Positions 37,797-46,207 are shown, counted from the first letter of the stretch. The stretch is DNA of 64,000 nt from Variovorax saccharolyticus (GCF_030316765.1 NZ_JASZYT010000010.1:186001-250000), one strand, 5' to 3'. Translations and numbers: made by a program. Notes: generated by a model from the letters alone, not told the origin.

Positions 37797-39386
37797 TCAG
37801 GCTCCTTCGACGCTCGCGCTCGTTTCGTGGGGCATCACGCTCCAGACGCTTGTGGCTTCCACCGGCAGCGGGTCCTGGGTGCGGGTTTCGAGCCACAGGC
37901 GCTGCAACAGGTTCTGCGCCACCTGCAGCCGGTAGTCGGCGCTGGCGCGCATGTCGGTCAGCGGCTTGAAATCCTGCGCCAGCGCCAGCTTGGCGGCGTT
38001 GACGCTGGCCTGGGTCCAGGGCTTGCCCGCCAGCGCGGCCTCGGCCTGGGCGGCGCGCTTGACGGTCGCGGCCATGCCGCCGAAGGCGAGGCGGATCTCT
38101 TTCACCACCTCGCCGTCGAGCGCGATCGAGAAGCCGGCGCACAGGGCCGAGATATCGCAGTCGAAGCGCTTGCTGATCTTGTAGGCCCGCACCTGGCGCG
38201 TGAGCGCGGCGAGCGGCACCGCGAGGCCCTGCACGAACTCGCCCGGCTCGAGCCTGTTCTTCATGTAGTCGACGTAGAAATCGGGCAGCGGCATGCGGCG
38301 CACGCGTTCGCCGCGGCGCAACTCGATCTCGGCATCGAGCGCCATCAGCACCGGCGGCGAATCGCCGATCGGCGAGCCGTTGGCGACGTTGCCGCCCATG
38401 GTGCCGGCGTTGCGGATCGGCGGCGAGGCGAAGCGCAGCCAGACATCGGTCAGGCTGGGCACGCGCCGGACCAGCGCGCGGAAGGCGTTCTCGAGCGAGG
38501 CGCCGGCGCCGATGTAGAGCGAATCGGCACGCTCCTCGACCACCTTCATCTCGGCGACGTCGCCGACCGAGATGATGTCGCCGAGATCGCGGAACTGCTT
38601 GTTGACCCACAGGCCGACATCGGTCGAGCCCGCGAGCAGCTGGGCGCCCGGCTTGGCCTCGCGCAGCGCGGCCAGTTCGGCCAGCGTGGTCGGGGCATGG
38701 AAATGGTCGATGCGCTGGCCCAGCGGCGCGGCGTAGTCGAAGGTGGCGTCGTGCCTGAGGCCGGCGAGCGCCTGCACGACGGGGGCGGTGTCCAGGCGCA
38801 CGCCGGGCAGGTCGAACATGCGCTGGCCGGCATCGAGGATCGGCCGGTAGCCGGTGCAGCGGCAGAGGTTGCCCGAAAGGTCATCGGCCAGTTGCTGGCG
38901 GGTCGGCTGGGTGCCGCCTTCGCGGTGGTGTTCGTAGGTCGACCACAGCGACATCACGAAGCCGGGGGTGCAGAAGCCGCACTGCGAGCCATGGCAGTCG
39001 ACCATCGCCTGCTGCACCGGGTGCAGGCGCTGCACCGGATGCTTCTCGTGGCGGGCCGGATCGTGCCCGTGGCCGCACTGCGCCTTCAGGTCCTCGACCG
39101 TGAACAGGGCCTTCCCATGCAAGGTCGGCAGGAACTGGATGCAGGCATTGACCGTCTGCAGGCGCAGGCCGCCGACGGCGCCGGTTTCGCCGGCCTCGGC
39201 CAGTTCGCCGATCACCACGGTGCATGCACCGCAATCGCCCTCGTTGCAGCCCTCTTTGGTGCCCGTGCAGCGGGCGTCCTCGCGCAGCCAGTCGAGCACG
39301 GAGCGGGTCGGGTGCACGCCGCTCACATCGACGATGCGGCCGCGATGGAAGAAGCGGATCGGTTGGGTGCTCGGGGTCATTCGCAT
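37797..39386 (-). CDS. xdhA: Xanthine dehydrogenase FAD and 2Fe-2S subunit
   Basis: A 529-residue small subunit. Two 2Fe-2S sites are visible: CTGTKEGCNEGDCGACTV near the N-terminus, then CGFCTPGFVMS with CRCTGYRPI. A FAD domain follows (LLAGSTDVGLWVNK, and GGNVANGSPIGDSPP). Electrons pass from Mo to FAD and NAD+. Starts at 39386 and 39380 (two residues apart) cannot be told apart since no strong ribosome site is seen. It lies downstream of a 248-bp gap with an inverted repeat. Confidence 0.96.
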   Translation of the reverse strand: MRMTPSTQPIRFFHRGRIVDVSGVHPTRSVLDWLREDARCTGTKEGCNEGDCGACTVVIGELAEAGETGAVGGLRLQTVNACIQFLPTLHGKALFTVEDLKAQCGHGHDPARHEKHPVQRLHPVQQAMVDCHGSQCGFCTPGFVMSLWSTYEHHREGGTQPTRQQLADDLSGNLCRCTGYRPILDAGQRMFDLPGVRLDTAPVVQALAGLRHDATFDYAAPLGQRIDHFHAPTTLAELAALREAKPGAQLLAGSTDVGLWVNKQFRDLGDIISVGDVAEMKVVEERADSLYIGAGASLENAFRALVRRVPSLTDVWLRFASPPIRNAGTMGGNVANGSPIGDSPPVLMALDAEIELRRGERVRRMPLPDFYVDYMKNRLEPGEFVQGLAVPLAALTRQVRAYKISKRFDCDISALCAGFSIALDGEVVKEIRLAFGGMAATVKRAAQAEAALAGKPWTQASVNAAKLALAQDFKPLTDMRASADYRLQVAQNLLQRLWLETRTQDPLPVEATSVWSVMPHETSASVEGA

Positions 39387-39463
39387 CTCGTGGGGGGTGT
39401 CGGTCAATGTCGTGACGATCAAAAAACGGGCCAAGTCGAAGTTAGTGCTTTGCGGCGCCCGAT

Positions 39464-39492
39464 GCATATATTCGAGGCCATAGCACCTATGC
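39464..39492. promoter_or_regulatory. Dyad sequences upstream of xdhA
   Basis: The 248-bp gap between xdhA and a small divergent gene holds CATAG-cac-CTATG at 39479-39491, and an outer pair GCATA (39464-39468) and TATGC (39488-39492). This is a small AT-rich island about 80-100 bp upstream of xdhA and a candidate site for the nearby LysR protein. I see no gene in the rest of this gap. Confidence 0.35.
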
Positions 39493-39634
39493 GGCGAGCG
39501 GTATGCGCGGCGCGGGAAAACCCTGAGGACGGGAGCTATTGTGGCCCTGCGCGTTGCCGGGTTCCAGGGCTGGCGCCGTTGTCGCCCCGGGAGATCGAAG
39601 CTACGCTACGCGGACACGCGCGCAGGAGACAACC

Positions 39635-39865
39635 ATGACGGCCAGCTACGTGGAAATACAAGGCGCCCAGGCGGATATCGACCTCTGGGATCGGTTGATC
39701 ACGGACCAGAACGCCCTCGTCGTGGTCCTGATGCAGAAGATGTCCGAGGTCGGAAGCACCGACGCGGCGTGGCTCGACGAGCGGATCACGCAGGCGGAGA
39801 GCATCGAGAATCGCCTGGTGGTCGGGCTCGATCGCGCCCAGCGTCGATTGCGGGGCCTGATCTAG
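39635..39865 (+). CDS. Small soluble protein of unknown function
   Basis: A 76-residue, mostly helical protein (TASYVEIQGAQADIDLW start; Asp/Glu-rich helices; RAQRRLRGLI end). It has a good ribosome site (AGGAG, eight bases before ATG 39635) and normal codon use. I do not recognise a family. It lies between xdhA (divergent) and the convergent TetR gene. Confidence 0.55.
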   Translation: MTASYVEIQGAQADIDLWDRLITDQNALVVVLMQKMSEVGSTDAAWLDERITQAESIENRLVVGLDRAQRRLRGLI

Positions 39866-39883
39866 AACCCCCGGCTGCGCGAT

Positions 39884-40609
39884 TCAGGCCGCCTCGTCGT
39901 CGACGCCGAGGTAGACCCGGCGCAGCACCGCGTCCACCAGTTCGATGGGCGTGTCGTACTCGGGCATGGCGCGGATCAGTCCGTTCATGCGCCGGTCGAT
40001 CAGCAGCATGGCCAGGCCGTGCACATAGCCCCAGTCGGCGGCCGCCTCCAGCGCCTCGGCGCCGACCAGGCGCGGCGGCGCCGTCTCGCCCGAGGCCTCG
40101 CCCACCTGCATGTCGGCCAGCACGCGCATCGCCCCCGCGGTCGCCTCCGCCAGCACCGGGTTGCGCATGTCGATGCGATCGTTGCTGAACATCAGCCGGA
40201 ACAGCGCCGGGTGGTCGTAGGCGAAGTGGACGTAGGCATGCGCGATGTTGCGGCTGCGCCGGTAGCGGTCGCCGCCCCCTTCCAGCGCCCGGGACATCGC
40301 ATCGCGCAGGCGGCGCATTCCGACCGCCGCCAACTGGCTCAGCAGGCCCGTGGTGTCGCCGAAGTGGTGCTTGGGCGCGGTATGCGAGACGCCGGCTTCG
40401 CGGGCGATGGCGCGCAGCGCCAGGCCCGCCAGGCCGTCGCGCACGAGCACGCTCTCGGCCGCGGCAAGCAAGGCTTCCGGCAGGGCCCCGTGGTGGTAGG
40501 GGCGCACGGGTTCGGGTGACTTCCGGCTCCGGGAAGCCTTGGCGGATGGAGCGGACTTGGCCGCCTTATTGGCCGCGGCGGGGGCCGGCGACTTCTGGGC
40601 AACGGGCAT
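39884..40609 (-). CDS. TetR/AcrR-family transcriptional repressor
   Basis: A 241-residue TetR-like regulator. A Lys/Ala/Pro-rich basic tail of about 38 residues precedes the helix-turn-helix (LRAIAREAGVSHTAPKHHFGD, about 65-85), and the ligand domain resembles the WHG type (FAYDHPALFRLMFS). It is divergent from the carotenoid-oxygenase-family gene, with two copies of one palindrome-like box between them. It likely represses that gene and itself. Confidence 0.88.
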   Translation of the reverse strand: MPVAQKSPAPAAANKAAKSAPSAKASRSRKSPEPVRPYHHGALPEALLAAAESVLVRDGLAGLALRAIAREAGVSHTAPKHHFGDTTGLLSQLAAVGMRRLRDAMSRALEGGGDRYRRSRNIAHAYVHFAYDHPALFRLMFSNDRIDMRNPVLAEATAGAMRVLADMQVGEASGETAPPRLVGAEALEAAADWGYVHGLAMLLIDRRMNGLIRAMPEYDTPIELVDAVLRRVYLGVDDEAA

Positions 40610-40619
40610 GAGGAAAATC

Positions 40620-40678
40620 TTACCACTGTAAAAATCGCTTGACGAGAAGGGCCGAGTCGGAGATATTTCCACTGGAAA
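40620..40678. promoter_or_regulatory. Two matching operator-like boxes between tetR and the carotenoid oxygenase gene
   Basis: TTACCACTGTAAA at 40620-40632 and TTTCCACTGGAAA at 40666-40678 share the form TTnCCACTGnAAA and are each a short inverted repeat (TTAC/GTAA and TTTCC/GGAAA). They lie 46 bp apart. The first is 10 bp from the TetR start codon and the second 22 bp from the oxygenase start codon. They are good candidate TetR sites controlling both genes. Confidence 0.6.
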
Positions 40679-40700
40679 GATAATCCATCGACCCGGAGCC

Positions 40701-42125
40701 ATGATGAACCCAGCCCCTGAGTCCCTGCCTTCGGTGGCCAAGCCCACTGCGCGCAGCCCGATCGATTTCGAGACCGACCTCGGCCCCCTGCCCCTGCGCG
40801 GCGAGCTGCCCGACGGCCTGGTCGGCGCCCTGGTCCGCAACGGGCCCAACCCGGTGTTTCCCAACCCCGCCGAGCACTGGTTCGTGGGCGACGGCATGCT
40901 GCACGCCTTCTACCTGGCCGACGGTCAGGTGCACTACCGCAACCGCTGGATCCGCACCCAGCGCTACCTGGCCGAGCGGGCGGCCGGCAAGCCGCTGCAG
41001 AACTCGCTCGGACAGGGCGGGGCCAAGGACGACGGCGTCGCCAACACCAACGTCGTGGCCCACGCCAGTCGCCTGCTGGCGCTGGAAGAGGCCCACCTGC
41101 CGATGGAAATCGACCTGGCGACCCTGGGCACCCGCGGCCCGACCGACCTGCAAGGCGGACTGAGCGGCCCTTTCACCGCCCACCCCAAGACCGATCCGCA
41201 GACCGGCCAGATGCTCTTCTTCGGCTACGGAACGCCGGCGCCGCTGTCGGCCGGCATGCGCTTCGGCGTGATCGACGCCGACGGCAGGGTCGAGCGCCTG
41301 GAACAGTTCGAGGCGCCGTACGCCAGCATGGTCCACGACTTCGCGATCAGCGCACGCCACGTGATCTTCCCGGTCAGCCCCCTGACCGGGAGCATGGAAC
41401 GCGCCCGTACCGGCCGGCCGCCCTTTGCCTGGGAGCCCGAATACGGCACCCGTGTCGGCCTGCTGCCGCGCGGCGGCCGCATCGAGGACATGGTGTGGTG
41501 GCGCGGTCCCGCCTGCTATGTGTTCCACGTGATGAACGCCTTCGAGGCCGATGGCTGCGTGCACGTGGACGTCATGCAGTTCGCCGCACCGCCGCTGTTT
41601 CCGCGCATCGACGGGACGCCTGCCGCCAACGACAAGGAGGCTGCACGCCTGGTGCGCTGGACCTTCGACCTGGCGGCTGCCGAAGGCAATCCCTCGCCTG
41701 AGTTCAGCCAGCGCCTGCTCGACCCGACGCCCGGCGAGTTCCCGCGCATCGACGAGCGCTACACCGGCCGGCCCTATCGCCACGGCTGGATCGCATCGCA
41801 CGTCGGCGAGGGCACCGAGATGCATCTGTACTGCGCCCTCACGCACATCGACCTGGCGACCGCGACGCGCGAGAGCTGGTTCTTCGACCCCCAGGACCGC
41901 GTCTCCGAAGCCGTCTTCGTGCCGCGCTCCGCCGACGCGCCGGAGGGCGAGGGCTGGCTGCTCGCCGTGGCGTGGCGCGCAGCCGAAGATCGCAGCGACC
42001 TCGTCGTCTTCGACGCCCAGCATGTCGCCCGCGGCCCGGTCTGCGTCGCCGAGCTGCCGCACCGCGTGCCCGGGGGCTTCCATGGCGGCTGGTTCCCGGC
42101 CGGCTTCCCCGGCGCCACGCGCTGA
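40701..42125 (+). CDS. Carotenoid/stilbene cleavage oxygenase family protein
   Basis: A 474-residue non-haem iron dioxygenase. Four iron-binding histidine contexts can be seen: FTAHPKTD, SMVHDFAIS, YVFHVMNAFE and GGFHGGWF near the end. Family members cleave carotenoids or stilbene-like aromatic compounds such as lignostilbene and isoeugenol. TetR control and lack of carotenoid genes nearby favour an aromatic substrate, but that is inference. A GGAG precedes the ATG pair at 40701/40704. The following membrane protein gene is 22 bp away. Confidence 0.88.
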   Translation: MMNPAPESLPSVAKPTARSPIDFETDLGPLPLRGELPDGLVGALVRNGPNPVFPNPAEHWFVGDGMLHAFYLADGQVHYRNRWIRTQRYLAERAAGKPLQNSLGQGGAKDDGVANTNVVAHASRLLALEEAHLPMEIDLATLGTRGPTDLQGGLSGPFTAHPKTDPQTGQMLFFGYGTPAPLSAGMRFGVIDADGRVERLEQFEAPYASMVHDFAISARHVIFPVSPLTGSMERARTGRPPFAWEPEYGTRVGLLPRGGRIEDMVWWRGPACYVFHVMNAFEADGCVHVDVMQFAAPPLFPRIDGTPAANDKEAARLVRWTFDLAAAEGNPSPEFSQRLLDPTPGEFPRIDERYTGRPYRHGWIASHVGEGTEMHLYCALTHIDLATATRESWFFDPQDRVSEAVFVPRSADAPEGEGWLLAVAWRAAEDRSDLVVFDAQHVARGPVCVAELPHRVPGGFHGGWFPAGFPGATR

Positions 42126-42147
42126 ACCCCCTATCTGGAGAACCTAC

Positions 42148-42705
42148 ATGGGCATGCTGCTCGCCTTCGCACCGTTCATTGCCTACGCCGTGCTGCAACG
42201 CACGCTCGGCGCCCTGCCGGCCTTGACCATCGCCGCCCTGATCTCGCTGGCCTTCACCGCACGCGACGCCTTCACGCCGGGCCGCCATGTGAAGGCGCTC
42301 GAGATCGGCTCCGCCGTGCTGTTCGGCGGCCTGGCGCTCTTCACCTGGCTCACCAAGGCCGACTGGCCGATCCTGCAGGTGCGTCTCTGGGTCGATGCCG
42401 GCCTGATGCTGCTGGTGATCCTCACGCTGGTCATCCGCGAGCCCTTCACCCTGCCCTACGCCCGCGAGCAGGTGCCGCAGGAGCACTGGAACAGCCCGCA
42501 GTTCCTGCACGTGAACAATGTCATCACCGCGGGATGGGCCGTGGCCTTCGCGGTGCTGGTGCTGGCCGACCTCCTGATGCTGTACCTGCCGGACGTCCCC
42601 CTCTGGGTCGGCGTGGCGGTCACCCTGGCCGCGCTGGGCGGCGCCATCCAGTTCACCAAGTGGTACCCGGAACGCGTCCGCAATCGCGCGGCCCGCCCGC
42701 TCTGA
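42148..42705 (+). CDS. Small multi-helix membrane protein
   Basis: A 185-residue protein with about five hydrophobic segments (MLLAFAPFIAYAVLQ, LTIAALISLAFTA, ALEIGSAVLFGGLALFTWL, LMLLVILTLVI and AVAFAVLVLADLLML). A conserved-looking loop reads HWNSPQFLHVNNVITAGWA. I do not know the family. The ribosome site CTGGAG lies close to ATG 42148. It probably forms an operon with the oxygenase and might carry substrate or product. Confidence 0.65.
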   Translation: MGMLLAFAPFIAYAVLQRTLGALPALTIAALISLAFTARDAFTPGRHVKALEIGSAVLFGGLALFTWLTKADWPILQVRLWVDAGLMLLVILTLVIREPFTLPYAREQVPQEHWNSPQFLHVNNVITAGWAVAFAVLVLADLLMLYLPDVPLWVGVAVTLAALGGAIQFTKWYPERVRNRAARPL

Positions 42706-42770
42706 GTATCCTGCGTGTGCGTCCGGCGCCTTTCCGGCGCGGTTCACGCCATGCGTCAGGAGTGCTCGCC

Positions 42771-43643
42771 ATGTCCATGCGACGACTTTTTTCCGCCTTC
42801 ATGGCGGCCCTTGCAACGGCCTGCTTCGCATGGGCACCGCCGGCCGCCGCGCAGTCGGGCGCCGCGGCCCTGCGTGCGTCCTACGAGAAGCTCGCGCCGA
42901 GCTTGGCCAGCAGCCCGTTCGGGCGGCCGATGGTCCTGACTTCCGCCGAAACGCAGCAAAGCCTCAAGGGCGAGGTGTACGGCGTGCTGGACCGCCCGCT
43001 GGCCAAGGTCAGCGCCGCGCTGGACAAGCCGGAGAGCTGGTGCGAGATGATGATGCTCCACCTCAACAACCGTGCCTGCCGCATCGACGCGGGCCAGAAG
43101 ACCCTGACCCTGAGCGTGGTGCGGAAATATGACATCCCCGTCGAAGAGGCCTTCGAGTTGAGCTTTCGCGGCCGCCTCGTCAGCGCCACGCCCGACTACT
43201 TCGAAGCCCGGTTGAACTCCGGCAAAGGGCCGTTCGGCACGAGCAACTATCGGATTGCGCTGGAAGGCATCCCGTTGGAGAACGGCAAGTCGTTCATCCA
43301 CTTCAGCTACGCCTACGACCAGAGTTCGGCGACCCGGGTGGCGTCCAAGGGCTACCTGGCCACTTTCGGGCGCGGCAAGGTGGGCTTCACGGCCGTCGGC
43401 AAGGAGCCCTCCGGCGAACCCCGGCTGGTGGGAGGCATGCTGGGCCTGGTGGAGCGCAACGCGATGCGCTACTTCCTGGCGGTGGACGCCTACACGGAGG
43501 CGCCGGACGCCTTCGACAAGCGGCTGGTGCTCTGGTACTCGGGGACCGAAAAGTACCCGCGGCAGCTGAACGATCTCAGCCAGGCCGAGTACCTGAAGCT
43601 CAAGCAGTCGGACCGGCAGCGCCAGGGCACGCAACGGCCCTGA
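42771..43643 (+). CDS. Exported protein of unknown function
   Basis: A 290-residue protein with a clear Sec signal (about residues 1-28, ending AAAQSG) and no transmembrane helix afterwards. It holds two cysteines (SWCEMM and NRACRID) that could form a disulfide. The AGGAG eight bases before ATG 42771 decides the start. Relatives are uncharacterised exported proteins. It may be a separate unit from the oxygenase genes. Confidence 0.7.
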   Translation: MSMRRLFSAFMAALATACFAWAPPAAAQSGAAALRASYEKLAPSLASSPFGRPMVLTSAETQQSLKGEVYGVLDRPLAKVSAALDKPESWCEMMMLHLNNRACRIDAGQKTLTLSVVRKYDIPVEEAFELSFRGRLVSATPDYFEARLNSGKGPFGTSNYRIALEGIPLENGKSFIHFSYAYDQSSATRVASKGYLATFGRGKVGFTAVGKEPSGEPRLVGGMLGLVERNAMRYFLAVDAYTEAPDAFDKRLVLWYSGTEKYPRQLNDLSQAEYLKLKQSDRQRQGTQRP

Positions 43644-43775
43644 AGCCGAAGCCCCCTGCAAACCCGGCGGCCTCCGATACGCGCCCGTCACCCAGGCGCA
43701 CATCGCGCTGGCAATCGGCCTGCGGCATCCGCACAATGCCGTCGAAGGACCGACGCGAACACGCATGGAATTCGT

Positions 43776-44195
43776 ATGCCAGCAGAACCCACTTCCTCAG
43801 CCCCGCCGCCGGCATCGTCCAGCGACCTGGCGCGGCTGAACACCGACCTGGCCATCGAGCGCACCCTGATGGCCGCCGATCGATCCCTGATGGCATGGGT
43901 GAGGACCGCGCTGTCGATGATCAGCTTCGGCTTCACCATCTACAAGGTGCTCGAAGCCATGCAGCAGCAGGCCGGAATGCCGGCGCCCACCGAGTCGCCG
44001 CGCAACATGGGTCTGTTCCTGACCGCCCTGGGCACCCTGGCCATGGTGATGGGCACCATCGAGTACTGGGTGCGGCTCAAGTCCTTGCGGCGGGACATGC
44101 GCCTTCACCTGATGCAGCCCTCGCTCATCATGGCGCTGATCATGTCCATCACCGGCCTGGGCATCTTCGCGGGAATCATCCTCAGGCTGCTTTGA
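43776..44195 (+). CDS. DUF202/YidH-like membrane protein
   Basis: A 139-residue inner-membrane protein with three helices (about 47-65, 80-98 and 116-138). The start region carries the DUF202 signature LAIERTLMAADRSLMAWVRTALSMISFGF. The function of the family is unknown. It lies beside the CACGTACGTG-box region but has no such box. Confidence 0.85.
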   Translation: MPAEPTSSAPPPASSSDLARLNTDLAIERTLMAADRSLMAWVRTALSMISFGFTIYKVLEAMQQQAGMPAPTESPRNMGLFLTALGTLAMVMGTIEYWVRLKSLRRDMRLHLMQPSLIMALIMSITGLGIFAGIILRLL

Positions 44196-44249
44196 GCGCG
44201 CCCGATGCCACGCGTGGCGCCGGGCGGCCCGGGTCCGTGGCCTCGCCGG

Positions 44250-44573
44250 CTACCTCGCCCCTGCCATGTCCGGCGTGCCGCCCTGCTTGGCCGGCGCCCT
44301 GTTGGGATTGCGGTCCTCGCGCGCCGTGGCGCGCGCCTGCCCTGCCGCCGCCGCCCTGCCGGTGCCGATGGCGTCGCTCTGGGCCGATGTCGCCTGATCG
44401 CCACCCGGCTTCTTGACCTTGCCCTGGGGCCGCGCATCGACCCTGCTCTGTGCCCGCTGCTGCGGCTTGCTGTCGGTGATCACCTGTTCCTGCGATGAGG
44501 TGCCCGCCGGGTTCTGCGCGTAGGCGCCGGCGGCGAAGAGTCCTGCCATCATCACTGCGACTAGTTTTCTCAT
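44250..44573 (-). CDS. Small exported protein A of the box regulon
   Basis: A 107-residue protein with a signal peptide (cleavage near AYAQ at residue 20) and a hydrophilic, disorder-prone mature part starting QNPAGTSSQEQVIT. It is a clear paralogue of the 110-residue protein encoded at 62956-63288: signal end, QNPxGTSSQEQVIT, SKPQ, ARPQG and AAAAGQARA are shared. No known domain. The start has GAGGG upstream. It is led by a CACGTACGTG promoter 112 bp upstream. Confidence 0.7.
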   Translation of the reverse strand: MRKLVAVMMAGLFAAGAYAQNPAGTSSQEQVITDSKPQQRAQSRVDARPQGKVKKPGGDQATSAQSDAIGTGRAAAAGQARATAREDRNPNRAPAKQGGTPDMAGAR

Positions 44574-44636
44574 TGCGATGCCCTCGATGTGTGTTGAAGC
44601 GCCGGCCCTTTCGAAGCGTTCACGGTCGGCGAGGCC

Positions 44637-44696
44637 ATTGTGGAACTCCGCCGGATCAAAATCCAGACCGGCTTCCACGGGCAAACACGTACGTGG
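44637..44696 (-). promoter_or_regulatory. Box promoter 1 (small exported protein A)
   Basis: The palindrome CACGTACGTG lies at 44686-44695. Toward the gene, a variant second element GTGGAAGCCGG follows, then the hexamer CACAAT at 44637-44642, 43 bp from the palindrome. The nearly identical CACAATGG appears in promoter 9 at the same distance. Confidence 0.7.
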
Positions 44697-44707
44697 CAAC
44701 TGCCAGC

Positions 44708-45076
44708 TCACTTCGGATCGGGGTGCACGCGACGCACCGCGGCACGCAGTTCGCGCACGCTGACCGGCCGCGCCAGGAAGTCCGTCGACTCCAGGCGCGC
44801 GATGTCCACGGCCGTGCGAAAGGCGCTGTGCGGACCCAGCACGATCACCGGCAGTGCCACGCCCCGGCGCCTCAGTTCGCGCACCAGCCGCAGCGTCGCC
44901 GCCTCGTCGACATCGGCGGAGGCAATGAGGCAATGGCTCGCGTCAGCGGGCGGCCGGGCGAGAAAGGCCTCGCCGTCGTCCACGAAGACGAGCGCATCGG
45001 CGACTCGTCCCAGCGCCGATTCGATCCATGCGCGCTCATCCTCGCTGAATCCGACGACGTGGACGGTGGTGGACAT
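44708..45076 (-). CDS. Degenerate FixJ-like receiver protein (pseudo-receiver)
   Basis: A 122-residue stand-alone receiver-like protein. Its strands and helices align with the FixJ-type receiver encoded at 56626 (VHVVGFSEDERAW to VFIIDDDEAYRDS; LPVIVLGPHS to IPIVFISGHG; TDFLARPVS to VDFVQKPYR). The acidic pair is G9-F10, the phospho-acceptor Asp is Ser53 (CLIASADV) and the Lys is Arg103, so it cannot be phosphorylated in the usual way. It has its own box promoter. A feedback or scaffold role on the histidine kinase, like FixT, is inferred. Confidence 0.7.
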   Translation of the reverse strand: MSTTVHVVGFSEDERAWIESALGRVADALVFVDDGEAFLARPPADASHCLIASADVDEAATLRLVRELRRRGVALPVIVLGPHSAFRTAVDIARLESTDFLARPVSVRELRAAVRRVHPDPK

Positions 45077-45120
45077 GGCTTCGGCGTCTCCCGAGGCAGT
45101 AAGGGGCCGGATGGCCCTCC

Positions 45121-45180
45121 ATGGTGCTGCCATTCGGGCGGCGCGACCATCCCGGCGGCCACGCAGCACCACGTACGTGG
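45121..45180 (-). promoter_or_regulatory. Box promoter 2 (pseudo-receiver)
   Basis: CACGTACGTG lies at 45170-45179, flanked as CCACGTACGTGG. The second element GTGGCCGCCGGGAT follows, then CACCAT at 45121-45126, 43 bp from the palindrome. The start codon is 93 bp from the palindrome. Confidence 0.75.
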
Positions 45181-45188
45181 ATGCGCCG

Positions 45189-45602
45189 CTAGCGACGGAA
45201 GCCGACGAAGGCGGGCCCGCCCCAGCCGCCCCAGCCGCCCCAGTCCATGGCGTTCATCTCGTTCATCTGGGCCGCCTCCAGATTGTTGTTGCTGAGCTGC
45301 TTGGCCACGCGCAGCCGCTGGTAGTCCTGGAACTGGGGCAGGCCGCCGACATAGGCGAGGTTGTTCATCGAATCGGGCAGCACGTAGTAGGTCGTGCCCT
45401 GGTAGTTGACGGGCGAGACCTTGTCCTTCGGAAGCTTGGCCAGCAAGGCCTGCTGGTCCGGCTTCGACGGCGTGATGACCTTGAAGCCGGCGGCGATGGC
45501 CAGGTTGTCGTTGCTCAGCGCGCTGTCGGTCGCGCAGCCGGCGACCACTGCGAACGAGGCTGCAGCGGCCAGGCATTTCAATGCATCGAATCGTTGGTTC
45601 AT
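45189..45602 (-). CDS. Lipoprotein with Trp-Gly-rich C-terminus
   Basis: A 137-residue lipoprotein: lipobox VVAGC with Cys23, then a soluble part with NYQGTTYYVLPDSMNN, and a tail WGGWGGWGGPAFVGFRR. I recognise no domain. It has its own box promoter and lies between the pseudo-receiver and another lipoprotein, both with box promoters, so it is probably envelope material of the same response. Confidence 0.65.
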   Translation of the reverse strand: MNQRFDALKCLAAAASFAVVAGCATDSALSNDNLAIAAGFKVITPSKPDQQALLAKLPKDKVSPVNYQGTTYYVLPDSMNNLAYVGGLPQFQDYQRLRVAKQLSNNNLEAAQMNEMNAMDWGGWGGWGGPAFVGFRR

Positions 45603-45639
45603 GGTCGTTCATCCAATGAAGATTTGTTGACGGGAAGCG

Positions 45640-45698
45640 ATGTTGAACTGCGCGCCCGCCCGGGTGTATCCGGGCGGCCACCGGCATCACGTACGTGG
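45640..45698 (-). promoter_or_regulatory. Box promoter 3 (Trp-Gly-rich lipoprotein)
   Basis: CACGTACGTG lies at 45688-45697, followed toward the gene by GTGGCCGCCCGGAT and the hexamer CAACAT at 45640-45645, 42 bp from the palindrome. The start codon is 85 bp from the palindrome. Confidence 0.75.
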
Positions 45699-45712
45699 CG
45701 CAGACGACTCGC

Positions 45713-46207
45713 CTACTTGCCCCCCAGTTCGATCTGGGGGTTTTCGCCGGTGTCGTAGCGCACCACCACGCCGGTGGGATTGAAATAGACATAGAACAGG
45801 CGCGGCATGTAGTTGTCGATGTACTGCCAGCTCCACACGGCGCCATCGAAGGAGCTCACGCGAGTGACCTGATACGGCTTGCCATAGGCGCGCAGCACAT
45901 CGGCCTCGGTCCACTTGTTCAGCTGGATCGGGTTGTCGTAGAGCGGATAGGTCAGCATCGAGCGCACCGCGACCACCCGGCCGGCGGCGTCGAGATCGAC
46001 GTTGTCGACCTGGTAGCCCGCAGGCTCGCGCGAGTATTGCAAGCGCTCGCCGCCGCCCGGCAGCGCATAGGTGGCGGTCGGCTTGCCCAGTTGCTGCAGG
46101 GCCTGGGTGCGCGTCGAGCCGATGGGCAGGCGCGCGGGATCGGAAGCGCAGCCGGCCAATGCGCAAAGGACCGTCGCCGCAACCCATAGCGTCCAAGCCG
46201 CATGCAT
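45713..46207 (-). CDS. SmpA/BamE-like lipoprotein
   Basis: A 164-residue lipoprotein with lipobox ALAGC (Cys20). It begins GSTRTQALQQLGKPTATYALPGGGERLQYSR, a pattern like the SmpA/OmlA (BamE-type) repeat, and a second half with LRAYGKPYQVTRVSSFDG repeats that pattern, so two such units may be present. The ribosome site AGGAGG lies six bases before ATG 46207. It is led by box promoter 4. Confidence 0.75.
   Translation of the reverse strand: MHAAWTLWVAATVLCALAGCASDPARLPIGSTRTQALQQLGKPTATYALPGGGERLQYSREPAGYQVDNVDLDAAGRVVAVRSMLTYPLYDNPIQLNKWTEADVLRAYGKPYQVTRVSSFDGAVWSWQYIDNYMPRLFYVYFNPTGVVVRYDTGENPQIELGGK

Noticed and set aside
40701..42125. Carotenoid biosynthesis context for the oxygenase
   Set aside because: No phytoene, lycopene or retinal genes are present nearby, so the carotenoid name is kept only as a family label.
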